Below are positions 1 to 8,691 of a stretch of DNA of 64,000 nucleotides, one piece after another. A program made the translations under genes and the position numbers. Origin of the DNA: Microbispora corallina (GTDB lineage Bacteria > Actinomycetota > Actinomycetes > Streptosporangiales > Streptosporangiaceae); assembly GCF_016863035.1 (NCBI RefSeq), contig NZ_BOOC01000011.1, forward strand, positions 248,001 through 312,000, in the 5' to 3' direction. The notes beneath the pieces were generated by a model. It was not told where the DNA came from. It made no database searches and saw only the letters and a program-made list of their open reading frames with translations. Numbering within the stretch: the stretch's first letter is position 1; each line of letters starts with the position of its first letter.

Positions 1-1179
1 GAGCAGGGTCCCGTGGGCCGGATCGTCCTGCCGGGGGGCGTCCCCGGCTGGTCGGTCACCGGCCACGAGGCCGCCAAGCAGGTGCTCAGCGACCCGACCG
101 TCTCGAAGGACCCGCGCCGCCACTGGCTGGCGTACGTGAACGGGGAGATCGGTGAGGACTTCCCGCTCATCGGGTGGGTGCTGATGGAGAACCTCACCAC
201 CATGCACGGCAAGGACCACACCCGCCTGCGCAGGCTGACCGCGGGCGCCTTCACCCCCCGCCGGGTGGAGGCCATGCGGGACAGCGTCCGGCAGATCGTC
301 TCCGACCTGCTCGACGACCTCGCGTCGGCCGAGCCGGGGGAGGCGGTGGACCTGAAGGCCCGCTTCGCCCACCCGTTCCCCGCGCAGGTCATCTGCGACC
401 TGTTCGGGGTGCCGGCGGAGTCGCGCGCCGACATGCTGCGCGGCGGCGAGGTGAACGTCGACACCACCATCAGCCCGGAGGAGGCCGCGGCCAACGTCGA
501 GCAGTGGCACCGGGAGATGCACGAGTTCGTCGAGTCGAAGCGCCGCGAGCCGGGGGACGACCTGACCACGGACCTCATCGCGGCGCGCGACGAGGACTCG
601 CGGCTCAACGACACCGAGATGGTCGGCACGCTGCACCTGCTGCTGGCCACCGGCACCGAGCCGGTCATGAACCTCATCACGAACGCCGTCTGGGCGCTGC
701 TCACCCACCCCGGCCAGCTCGAGCTGGTCCGGAGCGGACGGGCGACCTGGCGCGACGTGATCGAGGAGACGCTGCGGGTGCAGGCCCCCGTCGCCCACCT
801 GCCCTTCCGGTTCGCCACCGAGGACATCGAGGTCTGCGGTGTGACGATCCCCAAGGGCGAGCCGATCCTCGTCCACTTCGCCGGCGTCGGCCGCGACCCC
901 GAGGTGCACGGCGGGACGGCCGCCGAGTTCGACCTCACCCGGGACGACAAGGACCACCTGTCGTTCGGGCACGGCGTCTACCGCTGCATCGGCTCGCCGC
1001 TGGCGCTGCTGGAGGCCGAGATCGCGCTGTCGGCCCTGTTCGAGCGCTTCCCCGACCTGACGCTCGCCGTCTCGCCCGAGGAGGTCGAGCCGCAGGTCAC
1101 GTTCATCATGAACGGCAGGAGGACCCTGCCGGTGTACCTGACCGCGAAGGTCCCGGCCGGCGCGGGCGCCCCCGCCTGA
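1..1179 (+). CDS. Cytochrome P450 (5' end outside the window)
   Basis: Heme-thiolate monooxygenase, probably tailoring the product of the cluster. The reading frame is open from base 1 without a stop, and the first residues already correspond to the early P450 fold, so the gene starts upstream of the window (393 codons visible). Seen: the K-helix ExxR (ETLR), and the heme loop FGHGVYRCIG with the Cys ligand at about 984-986. The I-helix reads ATGTEPVMNL where most P450s have AGxET, so the acid is kept but the conserved Thr is Pro. It runs in the same direction as the alcohol dehydrogenase 124 bp downstream. The family is certain; the substrate is unknown. Confidence 0.93.
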   Translation, partial: EQGPVGRIVLPGGVPGWSVTGHEAAKQVLSDPTVSKDPRRHWLAYVNGEIGEDFPLIGWVLMENLTTMHGKDHTRLRRLTAGAFTPRRVEAMRDSVRQIVSDLLDDLASAEPGEAVDLKARFAHPFPAQVICDLFGVPAESRADMLRGGEVNVDTTISPEEAAANVEQWHREMHEFVESKRREPGDDLTTDLIAARDEDSRLNDTEMVGTLHLLLATGTEPVMNLITNAVWALLTHPGQLELVRSGRATWRDVIEETLRVQAPVAHLPFRFATEDIEVCGVTIPKGEPILVHFAGVGRDPEVHGGTAAEFDLTRDDKDHLSFGHGVYRCIGSPLALLEAEIALSALFERFPDLTLAVSPEEVEPQVTFIMNGRRTLPVYLTAKVPAGAGAPA

Positions 1180-1303
1180 GCCGCTCCGGGGGCGACGAGG
1201 CCCCCGGCGCCCCTTCCGATCCACCCGCAGCGAGCGTCCGTCCCGCCACCGGCCCGGCCCGGTGGCGGGCCGGACGCGTCCGCGCATCACCAAGGAGTCG
1301 TCC

Positions 1304-2323
1304 ATGAAGGCTGCTGTCGTCGCCCAGGCCGGCGCCCGGTGGGAGATCCGCGAGGTCCCCACGCCGCGGCCCGGCCCGGGCCAGGTGCTCATCAAGGTGC
1401 ACGCGTCGGGCGTCTGCCACAACGACGTGTGGCTGACCAGCGGCGTCTACCCCTTCCCCCCGCTCGACCCGGTCGTCGTGGGGCACGAGCCCGCCGGCGA
1501 GGTCGTCGAGGTGGGGGAGGGCGTCACGTCCAGGAAGGTGGGCGACCGCGTCGGCGCCACCTGGGTGCAGGCGGGCTGCGGGCGGTGCGACTACTGCCGG
1601 CTCGGCCTTCCGGTCACCGGGCAGACCGGGATGAACTGCGCCGCGCCCGTCATGACCGGCATGACCGCGCCAGGCGGGCACGCCGAGTACGTCGCGGTGG
1701 CGGCCGACAGCACGGTCCTCCTCCCCGACAACGTCACGTACGAGCAGGCCGCGCCCGTGCTCTGCGCCGGGTACACCGCGTGGAGCGCGCTGCGGGCGGG
1801 CGAGCCCCGGCCGTACGAGCGGGTCGCGGTGCTGGGCGTCGGCGGCCTCGGCCACATGGCCCTGCAGTACAGCAAGGCGTGCGGCTACGAGACGGTCGCC
1901 GTGACGCGCTCGCCCGACAAGCACGAGCTGGCCCGCGACCTCGGCGCCGACATCGTCGTGGGCGGCGGCGAGGAGCTGCGCGAGGCCGGGGGCGCCGACG
2001 TGATCCTGGTCACCGGGACGTCGTACCCGGCGGCCTCCGACGCCCTCCGCGGGCTGCGAGTGAACGGCCGCATGGTCCTGGCGACCATCGACCCGGCCGG
2101 GTCGTTCGCCATCGACCCGACGCTCCAGTTCTTCGCCCAGCGGCAGCGGATCGTCGGCGCCAGCCACGACGGCCTGCCGTACCTGGCCGAGGCGCTCGAC
2201 CTGGTGGCGAGCGGCCGGGTGACGCCGATCGTCGAAGTGTTCCCCAAGGAGCAGATCGCGGACGTGATCGACAAGGTCGACAAGGGCGAGGTGCGCTTCC
2301 GCGCGGTCGTCACCTACCACTAG
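1304..2323 (+). CDS. Zinc-dependent alcohol dehydrogenase (MDR family)
   Basis: Medium-chain NAD(P)-dependent alcohol dehydrogenase, 339 aa. Seen: catalytic zinc residues C38 and H61-E62 (GHE), structural zinc Cys quartet C92/C95/C98/C112, and the Rossmann motif GVGGLGH. The ATG at 1304 is preceded by AAGGAG at 1292-1297. The spacing of the last two structural Cys is stretched by a short insertion (GLPVTGQTGMN). It lies between the P450 and a methyltransferase on the same strand, so a role in oxidising or reducing an alcohol or aldehyde made by the P450 is plausible but inferred. Confidence 0.92.
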   Translation: MKAAVVAQAGARWEIREVPTPRPGPGQVLIKVHASGVCHNDVWLTSGVYPFPPLDPVVVGHEPAGEVVEVGEGVTSRKVGDRVGATWVQAGCGRCDYCRLGLPVTGQTGMNCAAPVMTGMTAPGGHAEYVAVAADSTVLLPDNVTYEQAAPVLCAGYTAWSALRAGEPRPYERVAVLGVGGLGHMALQYSKACGYETVAVTRSPDKHELARDLGADIVVGGGEELREAGGADVILVTGTSYPAASDALRGLRVNGRMVLATIDPAGSFAIDPTLQFFAQRQRIVGASHDGLPYLAEALDLVASGRVTPIVEVFPKEQIADVIDKVDKGEVRFRAVVTYH

Positions 2324-2370
2324 GCCGCGTGGCCACACCACACGTACAGCGGCGAGAGAGCGAGGAAGCG

Positions 2371-3198
2371 ATGGCGAGAACGACGGTGGACCCCGTCGAC
2401 ATCGGCAAGATGTACGACGAGTCGGCCCCCATCTCGGACACCTTCAACGAGGGCCAGATCCACCTGGCGTACTGGTACGGCGACGGGGACGACACCCCGA
2501 TGGTCGAGGCGTCCAAGCGCATCACCCGCAAGGTGGCGGACGCGCTCGGCCTGCGCCCCGGGGAGCGGGTGCTGGACGCCGGGTGCGGCCTCGGCGCGCC
2601 GGCGATCCTGATCGCCCGGGAGACCGGCGCGGACGTCACCGGCGTCACGGTCAGCGCGGTCGAGGCGGGCGAGGCGCAGCGGAAGGCCGACGCGAGCGGC
2701 ATCGCCGAGCGCGTCCGGTTCGAGCAGGCCGACTTCTCCGCCCTGCCGTACGGCGAGGGCCACTTCGACGCGGTGCTGGCGATGGAGTCGCTGCAGTGCG
2801 CCCCCGACCTCGGCGCCACCCTCGCCGAGCTGTTCCGGGTGCTGCGCCCGGGCGGCCGGATCACGTTCGCGGACTACACGACCGAGGAGCGGATGGGCCT
2901 CGACGAGGCCGAGGCGTTCGCGGCCGCCATCAACCTCAACCGGCTGCCGACGCTGCCCGAGTGGTTCGCCGCCCTGGGGGCGGCCGGCTTCGCGGTGGAG
3001 GAGTACACCCAGTGCGGCCCCCGGGTCTTCGGCATGGGGCCGAAGTTCGTCGAGTCGGCCGAGACCGCCCGCGGCGTGCTGGCCGAGCGGTTCGGCGACG
3101 AGATGGTGACCGGCCTCAAGGACGCGCTGCGCGACTTCTTCGCCCCCGGCCCCGACCGCATCGGGTACGTGATCGTCTCGGCGCGCAAGCCCGGCTGA
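2371..3198 (+). CDS. Class I SAM-dependent methyltransferase
   Basis: 275-aa methyltransferase of the RebM/sterol-type class. The glycine-rich SAM loop VLDAGCGLGAP lies near residues 70-80, followed by an acidic GADVTGV strand and a LRPGG(R)ITFADY post-motif. The N-terminal segment with IHLAYWYGDGDDTP resembles O-/N-methyltransferases that act on natural products. The start at 2371 follows GAGGAAG. Last gene of the P450-ADH-MT run; it converges on the YCII gene across a long hairpin (3212-3260). The acceptor is unknown; O-methylation of a phenol or sugar is the obvious guess. Confidence 0.9.
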   Translation: MARTTVDPVDIGKMYDESAPISDTFNEGQIHLAYWYGDGDDTPMVEASKRITRKVADALGLRPGERVLDAGCGLGAPAILIARETGADVTGVTVSAVEAGEAQRKADASGIAERVRFEQADFSALPYGEGHFDAVLAMESLQCAPDLGATLAELFRVLRPGGRITFADYTTEERMGLDEAEAFAAAINLNRLPTLPEWFAALGAAGFAVEEYTQCGPRVFGMGPKFVESAETARGVLAERFGDEMVTGLKDALRDFFAPGPDRIGYVIVSARKPG

Positions 3199-3211
3199 CG
3201 CCGGCGGGCGT

Positions 3212-3260
3212 GCTCATGACTGTGGCCGAGGTCTCACGGACCTCGGCCACGGTCATGAGC
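3212..3260. terminator. Bidirectional terminator hairpin
   Basis: Arms of 22 bp at 3212-3233 and 3239-3260 pair with a single wobble around a 5-nt loop. It sits between the convergent methyltransferase and YCII genes. Confidence 0.8.
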
Positions 3261-3283
3261 AGGGTGACAAGCGCGGGGGGCGG

Positions 3284-3646
3284 CTACAGCTCGGGGCCGC
3301 CCTCGAACACGATCGGCCGCACCTCGACGGCCGTGTGGCGGGCGTCCGGGATGAGGGCGGCGAGCTCGTCGGCCCGCTCCCGCGTCGCGCAGTCGACGAC
3401 GTAGTAGCCGCAGAAGAACTCCTCGCCCGGCACGTACGGGCCCTCGGCGACGTTGGCGGCGCCGTCGCGCACCCGCACGACCGTGGTCTGGGAAGGGTCG
3501 CCGACCGCCTTGGTGCCGACCATCTCGCCCGAGGCGATGATCGTCTTCTGGAACTCGTCGTGGCCCTGGAAGACGGCGTTCTGCTCCTCCTCCGACAGGG
3601 ACTCCCAGATCGTGGGGTTCATGTACATGATCAGCAGGTACTTCAT
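3284..3646 (-). CDS. YCII-related domain protein
   Basis: 120-aa small protein of the YCII/DGPF family (begins MKYLLIMYMNP, contains RVRDGAANVAEGPYVPGEEFFCGYYVVD). These ferredoxin-like-fold dimeric proteins have poorly known function; some act in ring-cleavage or dehalogenation-type chemistry and many accompany ECF sigma factors or biosynthetic clusters. The ATG at 3646 has GAGGAG upstream. It follows the free condensation gene by 110 bp on the same strand. A second YCII gene of identical length lies at 16210-16572, next to the NRPS. Confidence 0.85.
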   Translation of the reverse strand: MKYLLIMYMNPTIWESLSEEEQNAVFQGHDEFQKTIIASGEMVGTKAVGDPSQTTVVRVRDGAANVAEGPYVPGEEFFCGYYVVDCATRERADELAALIPDARHTAVEVRPIVFEGGPEL

Positions 3647-3756
3647 GCGTGGCTCCTCATGGGTCGGGGCGCCGCGGCGCCTGTCACAAGGGGGTCGGAG
3701 CTGCCGGCCCGTCCTCGACGTCGCCGCGACGCCTTTTTCAGGTCCCCGGGGGTCTC

Positions 3757-5121
3757 TCAGGTCCCCAGCGGGGCGGCGGGGGCGCCGAGCACGTCGCGCA
3801 GCACCTCGCCCAGCTCGGCGACGATGCGCATGGCCGTGCTCTTGTCGTACAGGTTGCTGCTGTAGCCGAGCTCGCCGATCAGGTCGCCGGTCGAGTCGAG
3901 CTCCAGGCACAGGAGGGTGCCGTCCGGGATGTCCGAGCCGACCGTCTGCGCCAGCATCCGCCGCCGTACGGCGGAGAACTCGAGGTCGCCCACCCGGTCG
4001 CGCTCCATCATGTGCGGGGTCTGGATGACCTGGAACACGCACGAGGCGAGCCCGTCCACGGCGGTCAGGCTCATGAGCTCGGGGGCCTCGCCGAGCACCT
4101 GGGCCAGCGGGATCTCGCGGGAGTAGGCCGACAGGCAGGCCGACCGGGTGCGGGCCACGACGTCGGCGAACGTCGCGCAGCCGGACAGGTCGACGCGCAG
4201 CGGCAGGCAGTTGAAGAACGAGCCCACGGCGTCCTGGAACTGCGCCTGGTCCCGGCCCGGGGTGAACGTCGGCACCACGACGTCGGTCGTCCCGATCGTC
4301 CGGTGGACGAACACCGCGAAGGCGGCCAGCAGCACCATGAACGGCGAGCTGCGGGTCCGCGCGGCGACCCCGGTGAGGGCGGTGCGCAGCTCCGGCCCGT
4401 AGGAGAAGCGGTACCACGCGGTCGAGAACTCGGGCTCCTGCGACCGCAGCCGGTCGGTGGGCAGGGCGAGCGCGCGGGCGTCCCGCAGCCGCTCGCGCCA
4501 GTAGTCGCGGGCCGTCGCCGTGGACGCGGCCGACAGCCGCTCCCGCTGCCACGCGGCGTACTCGCGGTACTGCGCGGGCTCGGGCAGGTCCGGCGCGGCG
4601 CCGGCCAGGCGCGCCCCGTAGCACGCGGCGAGGTCGCGCATGATGAGCTGCATCGACCACGCGTCGGCCGCGGTGTGGTGGGCGATCAGCGCGAGGACGG
4701 CGTCCCGCTCGTCGAAGCGCCCGAGGACGGCCCGCAGCAGGGGCAGCTCGCGCACGCTGATCGTGCCGGCGGCGATGTCGTTGAGCAGCTCCTCGGTGCG
4801 CAGGTCGCGCAGCGAGGGGTCGACGCCGGGCAGGTCGAGCACGGTGAGCGGGACCGGGCTCGGCGGCAGGATCCGCTGGTAGCGGTCGTCCCGCACCACG
4901 GTGGTGCGCAGCGCCTCGTGCCGCGCGACCACGTCGTCCAGGGCGGCCCGCAGCGTGTCGAGGTCGAGCTCCCCGCCGATCCGCCAGCCGTCGACGATGT
5001 GGTAGCGCGGGCCGAACGGGCCCATGTCGTCGCCCTTGTCCCACATGCACAGGAACTCCTGCTGCACCGACAGCGGGATCCGCTCGCCTGCCGGGGCGTG
5101 GGCGGTCTCGGAGACGGTCAT
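3757..5121 (-). CDS. Free-standing NRPS condensation enzyme
   Basis: 454-aa protein that is a single condensation domain, like SgcC5 of C-1027 biosynthesis, which joins a PCP-bound beta-tyrosine derivative to an alcohol. Seen: SVQQEFLCMW near residue 18, RHEALRTTVV at 67-76, and the active-site motif H148-H149-T-A-A-D153-A154. The catalytic second His is present; the usual final Gly is Ala. The ATG at 5121 overlaps the stop of the PCP gene (ATGA). Operon order is hydroxylase, PCP, C enzyme, then YCII. Inferred role: condensing the hydroxylated beta-aminoacyl group from a carrier protein onto an acceptor outside the assembly line. Confidence 0.93.
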   Translation of the reverse strand: MTVSETAHAPAGERIPLSVQQEFLCMWDKGDDMGPFGPRYHIVDGWRIGGELDLDTLRAALDDVVARHEALRTTVVRDDRYQRILPPSPVPLTVLDLPGVDPSLRDLRTEELLNDIAAGTISVRELPLLRAVLGRFDERDAVLALIAHHTAADAWSMQLIMRDLAACYGARLAGAAPDLPEPAQYREYAAWQRERLSAASTATARDYWRERLRDARALALPTDRLRSQEPEFSTAWYRFSYGPELRTALTGVAARTRSSPFMVLLAAFAVFVHRTIGTTDVVVPTFTPGRDQAQFQDAVGSFFNCLPLRVDLSGCATFADVVARTRSACLSAYSREIPLAQVLGEAPELMSLTAVDGLASCVFQVIQTPHMMERDRVGDLEFSAVRRRMLAQTVGSDIPDGTLLCLELDSTGDLIGELGYSSNLYDKSTAMRIVAELGEVLRDVLGAPAAPLGT

Positions 5122-5408
5122 GACGCCGCGGCCTCCGGCGCCTCGGCGAGGGAGGCCGCGCGGGCGGCCACGCTGCGGGCGAAGGTCCGCAGGTCGGGGT
5201 CCTCGAACAGCTCGCCGAGGTCGACCGGGACGCCGAGCTCGTCCTCGATCCGGGCGGTGATCCGGACGGCCGAGATCGACTGGCCCTCCAGCTCGAAGAA
5301 CGTGGCGTTCTCCAGCGCCGCCGGCATGCGGAGGATCTCCCTCCAGATCTCCTCGACCCACCGCTCGATGTCCGGCAGGGCCGCCTCCCGGAGCCGGTTG
5401 CTCTCCAT
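5118..5408 (-). CDS. Free-standing peptidyl carrier protein
   Basis: 96-aa discrete acyl/peptidyl carrier protein. The phosphopantetheine site is EGQSISAVR, with the Ser that receives the arm; the commoner GGDS/GGHS is changed to EGQS. The helical PF00550-like pattern covers nearly all of the protein. Its end overlaps the start of the free condensation gene and it begins 53 bp after the HpaB-type hydroxylase, matching the SgcC/SgcC2/SgcC5 set in function. It must be activated by a PPTase; one is encoded at 42883-43644. Whether it is loaded directly or in trans is not shown. Confidence 0.9.
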   Translation of the reverse strand: MESNRLREAALPDIERWVEEIWREILRMPAALENATFFELEGQSISAVRITARIEDELGVPVDLGELFEDPDLRTFARSVAARAASLAEAPEAAAS

Positions 5409-5461
5409 GGTTTCCTCCCGCTAGTCGTGGGCCGCCGGCCGTGCGCCCGCGGCGTCGCGGC

Positions 5462-7054
5462 TCAGCCGCCGAGCGTGCTCTTCCTGACGTGGCGCAGCTC
5501 CTCGAACGACGACAGGTCCGGCACGGTCCACCCGTCGAGGTCGTACTCGTTCAGGCACTCGTCCACGAAGGCCGTGTACTGGTCGATCTGGCCAGAGGCG
5601 AGCTGGGCGAACATGAGCTCCACCCGGGTGTTCTCGTGGTTGCCCGCGTAGTTGCGCTCGTACAGCTCGTGCCGGCCGCCGAACTCGGTGCCCACGGCGT
5701 CCCACAGCAGCTTCATCACCTTGGCCCGCTGGACCGCGTCCACGCCCTCCGAGCCCCGCACGTACTTGTCGAGGTACGGCCGGACGTCGGGGTTGGCGAA
5801 GTCCTCGGCGCTGGAGTTGACGTAGATGAGCCCGCTGGCCACGTCCTGCATCACGATCTCCTTGATGCGGGGGTAGCCGATCTGCATGAACCACCGGTAG
5901 GCCATGCCGTACTGGGGGTTGGGGAGCAGCGCGCCGTTGCGCCACGGGACGGGGTTGCGGGCGGCGGCGTCGGACAGGGCCCAGAACAGGTTGCGCCAGG
6001 CCAGCACCTCGCCGAGCCGGGACTGCACGCCGCGGAAGTCCTTCGTGCCGGTGATCTCCAGGGCTTTGGTCAGCAGGCCGGCGATGAACTCCAGCTTCAC
6101 GGCGAGACGCGTGCAGCCGTGGAAGGTGAACCGCTCGGGGAACCCCGACCTTCCGGTGAACATCTGGACCTTGCCCAGGTCGCCGTAGATGAAGACGTTC
6201 TCCCACGGGATCAGCACCTTGTCGAGGACGAGGATCGAGTCGTTCTCGTCGAGGCGTGACGACAGCGGATAGTCGAACGGGCTGCCCATCACCGCGGCCG
6301 TCGCGCTGTAGGACGGCCGGCAGATGAGCTTCAGGCCCGGCGCCCCCATGGGGACGGTCGCGACCAGGGCGAACTTCTTCTTCTTGATCGGCAGGCCGTA
6401 GTGGGCGATGAAGTTGTAGTGCGTCAGCGCGGAGGCGGTGGCCACCACCTTGGCCCCGCTGACCACCAGGCCCGCGTCGGTCTCCCGCTCGACGTGCACG
6501 AACACGTCCTCCACCTCGTCCGGCGGCCGGTTGCGGTCGACCGGAGGGTGCACGATCGCGTGGTTCCAGTAGAGGACCTTCTCCTGCGACTCGCGGTACC
6601 AGCGGCGCGCGTTGTCGTCGAACGGCTCGTAGAAGTCGGCGTTGGCGCCCAGCGTGCCGAGGAAGGAGGCCTTGTAGTCGGGGCTGCGGCCCATCCAGCC
6701 GTAGCTCATCCGGGCCCAGGCCGCGATCGCCCGCTGGTCGGCCACCAGGTCGTCCACGGTGCGCGGGGTGGTGAAGAACCGGTGGGTGTACCCCTGGCCG
6801 CCGCTGTCGAGGGGGGCGGTCAGCACCGGCCCGCGCTCGGGGTCGTGCAGGGCGTCGTACAGCCGGGCCGTCATCCGCACGGGGTTGTGGAAGGCAGGGT
6901 GCGAGGTGACGTCCCGGACCCGCTCGCCGTAGATGTAGATCTCGCGGTCGTCGCGCAGGCTGTCGATGTACTCCGCGCCCGTCAGCGGCCGCGTCGCGGG
7001 TCTGTCCTCGGCGGCGACGCCGCCGCCGTGGTCGGTGGTGCGAGGGTCGGCCAT
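5462..7054 (-). CDS. FADH2-dependent 4-hydroxyphenylacetate 3-hydroxylase-type monooxygenase (HpaB/SgcC-like)
   Basis: 530-aa two-component flavin monooxygenase large subunit. Such enzymes ortho-hydroxylate phenols; SgcC acts on a beta-tyrosyl unit tethered to a PCP. Seen: [23 protein letters not shown] at the N-terminus (typical HpaB opening), the central [11 protein letters not shown] segment, and family length. The ATG at 7054 has GGGAG upstream. The flavin reductase partner is not in the window. First gene of the hydroxylase-PCP-C cassette, divergent from the gene at 7293 across 238 bp in which I see no clear site. Together with the aminomutase and A-domain code it predicts a 3-hydroxy-beta-tyrosine-like unit (inference). 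Confidence 0.93.
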   Translation of the reverse strand: MADPRTTDHGGGVAAEDRPATRPLTGAEYIDSLRDDREIYIYGERVRDVTSHPAFHNPVRMTARLYDALHDPERGPVLTAPLDSGGQGYTHRFFTTPRTVDDLVADQRAIAAWARMSYGWMGRSPDYKASFLGTLGANADFYEPFDDNARRWYRESQEKVLYWNHAIVHPPVDRNRPPDEVEDVFVHVERETDAGLVVSGAKVVATASALTHYNFIAHYGLPIKKKKFALVATVPMGAPGLKLICRPSYSATAAVMGSPFDYPLSSRLDENDSILVLDKVLIPWENVFIYGDLGKVQMFTGRSGFPERFTFHGCTRLAVKLEFIAGLLTKALEITGTKDFRGVQSRLGEVLAWRNLFWALSDAAARNPVPWRNGALLPNPQYGMAYRWFMQIGYPRIKEIVMQDVASGLIYVNSSAEDFANPDVRPYLDKYVRGSEGVDAVQRAKVMKLLWDAVGTEFGGRHELYERNYAGNHENTRVELMFAQLASGQIDQYTAFVDECLNEYDLDGWTVPDLSSFEELRHVRKSTLGG

Positions 7055-7292
7055 CGACTGCTCCCAGTGGTGAGTCGGGCGTGGGCGAACCTCATCGTGG
7101 CACCGGGCCGCGCCGCCCCACCTCTTCCAGGTTGCGGAGTTCGTCCCGGTCCGGCCCACGGGCACGACGACCGGGCGGTACGGGGCGAAGAGCGCATTCG
7201 GGGAGATGTCGCCTCGTCCCACGCCGCCGATGATGGGCCGCAGGCCCCTCGCCCCCCGCCACGAGGAAACCCGAGGACACGAGGACATCTGA

Positions 7293-8657
7293 ATGAACAG
7301 TCGCGAGAAGGTCGTCGTCCGGGTCTGGCTCAACGACTACCCGGTGGTCCCGCTGTTCCTGACGGAGACGAAGGAGCTGGCCAGGAGGTTCGGGGAGGCC
7401 CATCCCGAGTATGAGATCGAGGTGCGCGGCTGCGACTTCCTGGAGCTGCCGCGCCGGGTCGCGGAGGCGGCCCGCCGGGGCGACCCCCCGGCCATCGTGC
7501 AGAACTTCTACACCTCGACCCAGCTGGCCCGGGACATCCTGGGGGCCGACGGCGGCCCGCTGTTCACCCCCGTCGGCCGCGCCGTGGCCGGGCGCGAGTG
7601 GATCCTCGGCGAGCCGGTCGTGCTGGACGACCTGGTCCCGGCCGCCCGGGACTACTACACGATCGACGGCGAGCTGGCCGCGATGCCGCCGCTCACCTCC
7701 ACCACGCTGCTGTACGCCAACACGACGCTGCTGCGGGCCGCGGGCGTGACCGAGGTGCCGCGCACCTGGCACGAGGTCGAGGCCGCCGCCAAGGCGGTCG
7801 CGGCGCTGCGCGGCGGGCCGGAGCACGCGATCACCTGGCCCAACCACGGCTGGATCTTCCAGCAGGCCGTGGCCCAGCAGGGCGGGCTGCTCGCTGACCA
7901 CGGCAACGGGCGGTCGGGCCGGGCCGAGACCGTCGACCTCGCCTCGGACGAGATGCTCGCCTTCGCCGAGTGGTGGGCCCGCCTCCACCGCGAGGGCCAC
8001 TACCTCTACACGGGGGTGCGGGCCGCCGGGACCGACACGTACCGGGCCTGGGAGGAGAACTACGCGGCGTTCGCCGGGCAGCGGACGGCGCTCGTGCTCA
8101 GCACCTCGGTGGAGGCCGAGCGCATGGTCGGGGCCGGCCGCGAGGGCGGCTTCACCGTCGTCGCGAGCCCGATGCCGTGCAACGGCGAGGTCCCGTACGC
8201 CGGCAACCTCATCGGCGGCGACTCCCTGTGGCTGTCGGGCGGGCTCGACGATGCCACGCAGGACGGCGCGCTGGCGTTCCTGCAGTTCATGGTGCACCCC
8301 GCGAACGCCGCAGAACGGCACAGGACCAGCGGCTTCATCCCGATCACGCGGGCCTCGGCCGACCTGCTGGAGGAGGAGGGCTGGTTCGACGCCAACCCGC
8401 ACCACCGGGTCGCGCTCGACCAGCTCGCCGCCGGCGACGGCTCGCCCGCGGCCCGGGGCGCCCTGCTCGGCGACTTCGTCGGCATCCAGGACGTCATGAC
8501 CGCGGCCATGCACGACGTGCTCGCCCACGGCGCCGAGCCGGCCGCCCGCCTCACCCGGGCCACCGCCGAGGCCCAGGCGCTGCTGGACGACTACAACGCC
8601 CACTGTCTCGGCACCGCCCCCGGCCCCCGCGGCCCCAACCGCTTCCGCGTGGGCTGA
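7293..8657 (+). CDS. Solute-binding-protein-fold protein without signal peptide
   Basis: 454-aa protein resembling family-1 extracellular sugar/glycerol-phosphate binding proteins of ABC transporters (for example [48 protein letters not shown]). It starts directly with a mature-type sequence ([15 protein letters not shown]): no signal peptide, lipobox or Tat motif, and an in-frame TGA occupies 7290-7292, so no longer N-terminus is possible. GAGGA lies at 7281-7285. No ABC permease or ATPase is nearby. It probably works in the cytosol, perhaps as a repurposed ligand-binding protein or enzyme of the pathway. Actual role unknown. Confidence 0.82.
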   Translation: MNSREKVVVRVWLNDYPVVPLFLTETKELARRFGEAHPEYEIEVRGCDFLELPRRVAEAARRGDPPAIVQNFYTSTQLARDILGADGGPLFTPVGRAVAGREWILGEPVVLDDLVPAARDYYTIDGELAAMPPLTSTTLLYANTTLLRAAGVTEVPRTWHEVEAAAKAVAALRGGPEHAITWPNHGWIFQQAVAQQGGLLADHGNGRSGRAETVDLASDEMLAFAEWWARLHREGHYLYTGVRAAGTDTYRAWEENYAAFAGQRTALVLSTSVEAERMVGAGREGGFTVVASPMPCNGEVPYAGNLIGGDSLWLSGGLDDATQDGALAFLQFMVHPANAAERHRTSGFIPITRASADLLEEEGWFDANPHHRVALDQLAAGDGSPAARGALLGDFVGIQDVMTAAMHDVLAHGAEPAARLTRATAEAQALLDDYNAHCLGTAPGPRGPNRFRVG

Positions 8658-8691
8658 CAGGGCCCGCCACCTCTACGAAGGGACGTGCTCC

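Noticed and set aside
1106..5424. Very long open frames antisense to the P450/ADH genes and opposite the condensation gene
   Set aside because: High third-position GC opens antisense frames; their products are Arg/Gly/Pro-rich without any family motif, while the other strand encodes clear enzymes.
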